From UBA7332 sp051648105 (GTDB taxonomy: Bacteria; Bacteroidota; Bacteroidia; Bacteroidales; UBA7332): DNA of 7,295 nucleotides. The notes beneath the pieces were generated by a model. The model was given only the letters and a program-made list of their open reading frames with translations, had not been told where the DNA came from and searched no databases. Positions 7,000 through 7,295 of the stretch are shown piece after piece. Made by a program: the position numbers and the translations under genes. Where the stretch lies: contig JBOFEN010000060.1 of NCBI GenBank assembly GCA_051648105.1, positions 1-7,295 of the forward strand, given 5' to 3'. Positions within the stretch are counted from its first letter, which is position 1; each line of letters begins with the position of its first letter.

Positions 7000-7036
7000 T
7001 AGATACTAATACTTCCATAGAGTAATTCAGTATCTA
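7000..7036. repeat. Imperfect inverted repeat (TAGATACT / AGTATCTA)
   Basis: TAGATACT at 7000-7007 and AGTATCTA at 7029-7036 are exact inverted 8-mers. The pairing can continue inward (AATACT against AGTAATT, with single-base bulges) to a loop near TCCATAG, making a stem of about 14 pairs. There is no T-run after it. The octamer CTAATACT also occurs twice nearby (in ACCTAATACTCC near 6974 and GATACTAATACTTCC near 7002). Its role is unknown; it could be a structured leader or spacer DNA. Confidence 0.5.
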
Positions 7037-7091
7037 ACCATTAAATTGTAGTCTGATTTAACAAATCACTATTAATGAAATGGCAAAATCT

Positions 7092-7119
7092 CCTCACAGA
7101 GTGTTAGTCTTGAGGTTTT
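7092..7119 (+). terminator. Weak terminator-like hairpin followed by TTTT
   Basis: CCTCA (7092-7096) plus AGA (7098-7100), with C7097 bulged, pair with TCT (7108-7110) plus TGAGG (7111-7115) around the loop GTGTTAG. TTTT follows at 7116-7119, and AAAA lies at 7085-7088 on the other side, so either strand could use it. No plus-strand gene ends just before it; on the minus strand it could end a transcript coming from beyond the right edge. Moderate evidence only. Confidence 0.4.
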
Positions 7120-7212
7120 CTATCTACACTATATACACCGCAGGTGGTTATCAATCTGTTACGGGTGTAGATAGCGATGTAGATAGGGTGTAGATAGGTT
7201 TCTATCTACACC
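7120..7212. repeat. Cluster of six copies of an 11-bp motif, GGTGTAGATAG, in both orientations
   Basis: Forward copies: 7164-7174 (GGTGTAGATAG), 7176-7186 (GATGTAGATAG) and 7187-7197 (GGTGTAGATAG), spaced 12 and 11 nt, about one helical turn. Inverted copies: 7120-7130 (CTATCTACACT), 7129-7139 (CTATATACACC, one mismatch) and 7202-7212 (CTATCTACACC). The last forward and last inverted copies make a perfect 11-bp hairpin with loop GTTT. The copy at 7129-7139 can pair with the one at 7164-7174. The helical spacing and mixed orientation suggest protein binding sites (operator or iteron-like). Other readings are an alternative-pairing RNA leader or a decayed coding repeat. Repeats are certain; function unknown. 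Confidence 0.85.
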
Positions 7213-7226
7213 AATATGTTTTATCT

Positions 7227-7234
7227 TAAATTTG
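7227..7234 (+). promoter_or_regulatory. Possible plus-strand -7 promoter element (TAAATTTG)
   Basis: TAAATTTG matches the Bacteroidota TAnnTTTG -7 element exactly. No good TTTG lies at the expected upstream distance; the nearest is TTTC at 7199-7202, 24 nt away, so the site is incomplete or needs an activator. It lies 15 nt right of the six-copy motif cluster, which would then sit over and upstream of the -33 region of a gene starting beyond the window. Confidence 0.35.
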
Positions 7235-7295
7235 AGTCTGATATTATCTATTTATGCTGTTTGTTTTAGTTTCTACCCAATCATCGTAATTGTTT

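Larger units (their letters stand above)
6902..7295. other. AT-rich region without a recognisable gene
   Basis: Upstream of the ftsX promoter there is no open frame of gene size on either strand. The best minus-strand candidate is 24 codons (7018-6944, MEVLVSISDLVG...), without a homology cue. No tRNA-like T-loop is visible, and nothing points to a transposase remnant. The stretch holds the hairpins, six-copy motif cluster and possible plus-strand promoter listed separately, so it appears to be regulatory or repeat DNA between the operon and a gene beyond the right edge. Confidence 0.7.

Noticed and set aside
6944..7018. 24-codon minus-strand open frame (MEVLVSISDLVG...) as a leader peptide
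   Set aside because: It lies upstream of the predicted ftsX promoter, ends far from ftsX, and has no run of regulatory codons or family cue; its length is expected by chance.
7120..7212. CRISPR array
   Set aside because: The repeats are only 11 bp, occur in both orientations and are adjacent or overlapping, with no uniform spacers and no cas genes.
7120..7212. Chromosomal origin with DnaA boxes
   Set aside because: The motif core differs from TTATCCACA at two positions in every full copy, no exact DnaA box is seen nearby and no dnaA gene is present; kept only as one alternative in the finding.
7254..7289. Plus-strand start codon downstream of the TAAATTTG element (MLFVLVSTQSS)
   Set aside because: It stops after 11 codons, so it is not the gene such a promoter would serve; any true gene starts beyond the window.

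Overview
This window looks like the chromosome of a low-GC Bacteroidota, most likely Bacteroidales. Three things support this: a TonB-dependent receptor with an N-terminal carboxypeptidase-regulatory-like domain, a DUF3098 protein, and a perfect Bacteroidota-type -7 box (TAnnTTTG form) in front of the main operon. The QueA sequence is also of a form I associate with Bacteroides relatives. The genus cannot be fixed by eye.

Layout, left to right. Positions 1-131 hold the C-terminal end of an unidentified plus-strand gene, possibly an outer-membrane beta-barrel. It converges on a long minus-strand gene train, and both transcripts end in one perfect 30-bp-arm hairpin (127-190) that contains both stop codons. 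The minus-strand train, read in its own direction from right to left, is ftsX, a DUF3098 gene, uppP, truB, queA, folK and a TonB-dependent receptor gene. The first six are packed with gaps of 3-15 nt. The receptor gene follows folK after 61 nt. A promoter (TATATTTG at 6875-6868 with TTTG at 6901-6898) lies just upstream of ftsX. The right 470 bases (about 6825-7295) contain no convincing gene. They are AT-rich and carry a palindrome over the -33 element, an imperfect hairpin, a terminator-like hairpin, a cluster of six copies of an 11-bp motif (GGTGTAGATAG), and a possible plus-strand promoter for a gene beyond the edge.

How the genes fit together. FtsX (division/peptidoglycan hydrolase control), UppP (undecaprenyl-pyrophosphate recycling) and the small membrane protein between them form an envelope module. 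TruB and QueA modify tRNA, and FolK makes a folate precursor. It is a housekeeping operon rather than a defence or mobile cassette. I see no CRISPR, insertion sequence, tRNA or rRNA.

The most unusual signals are non-coding: the six-copy motif cluster at 7120-7212, a perfect 16-bp-arm palindrome inside folK, and the shared terminator that contains the stop codons of two convergent genes.
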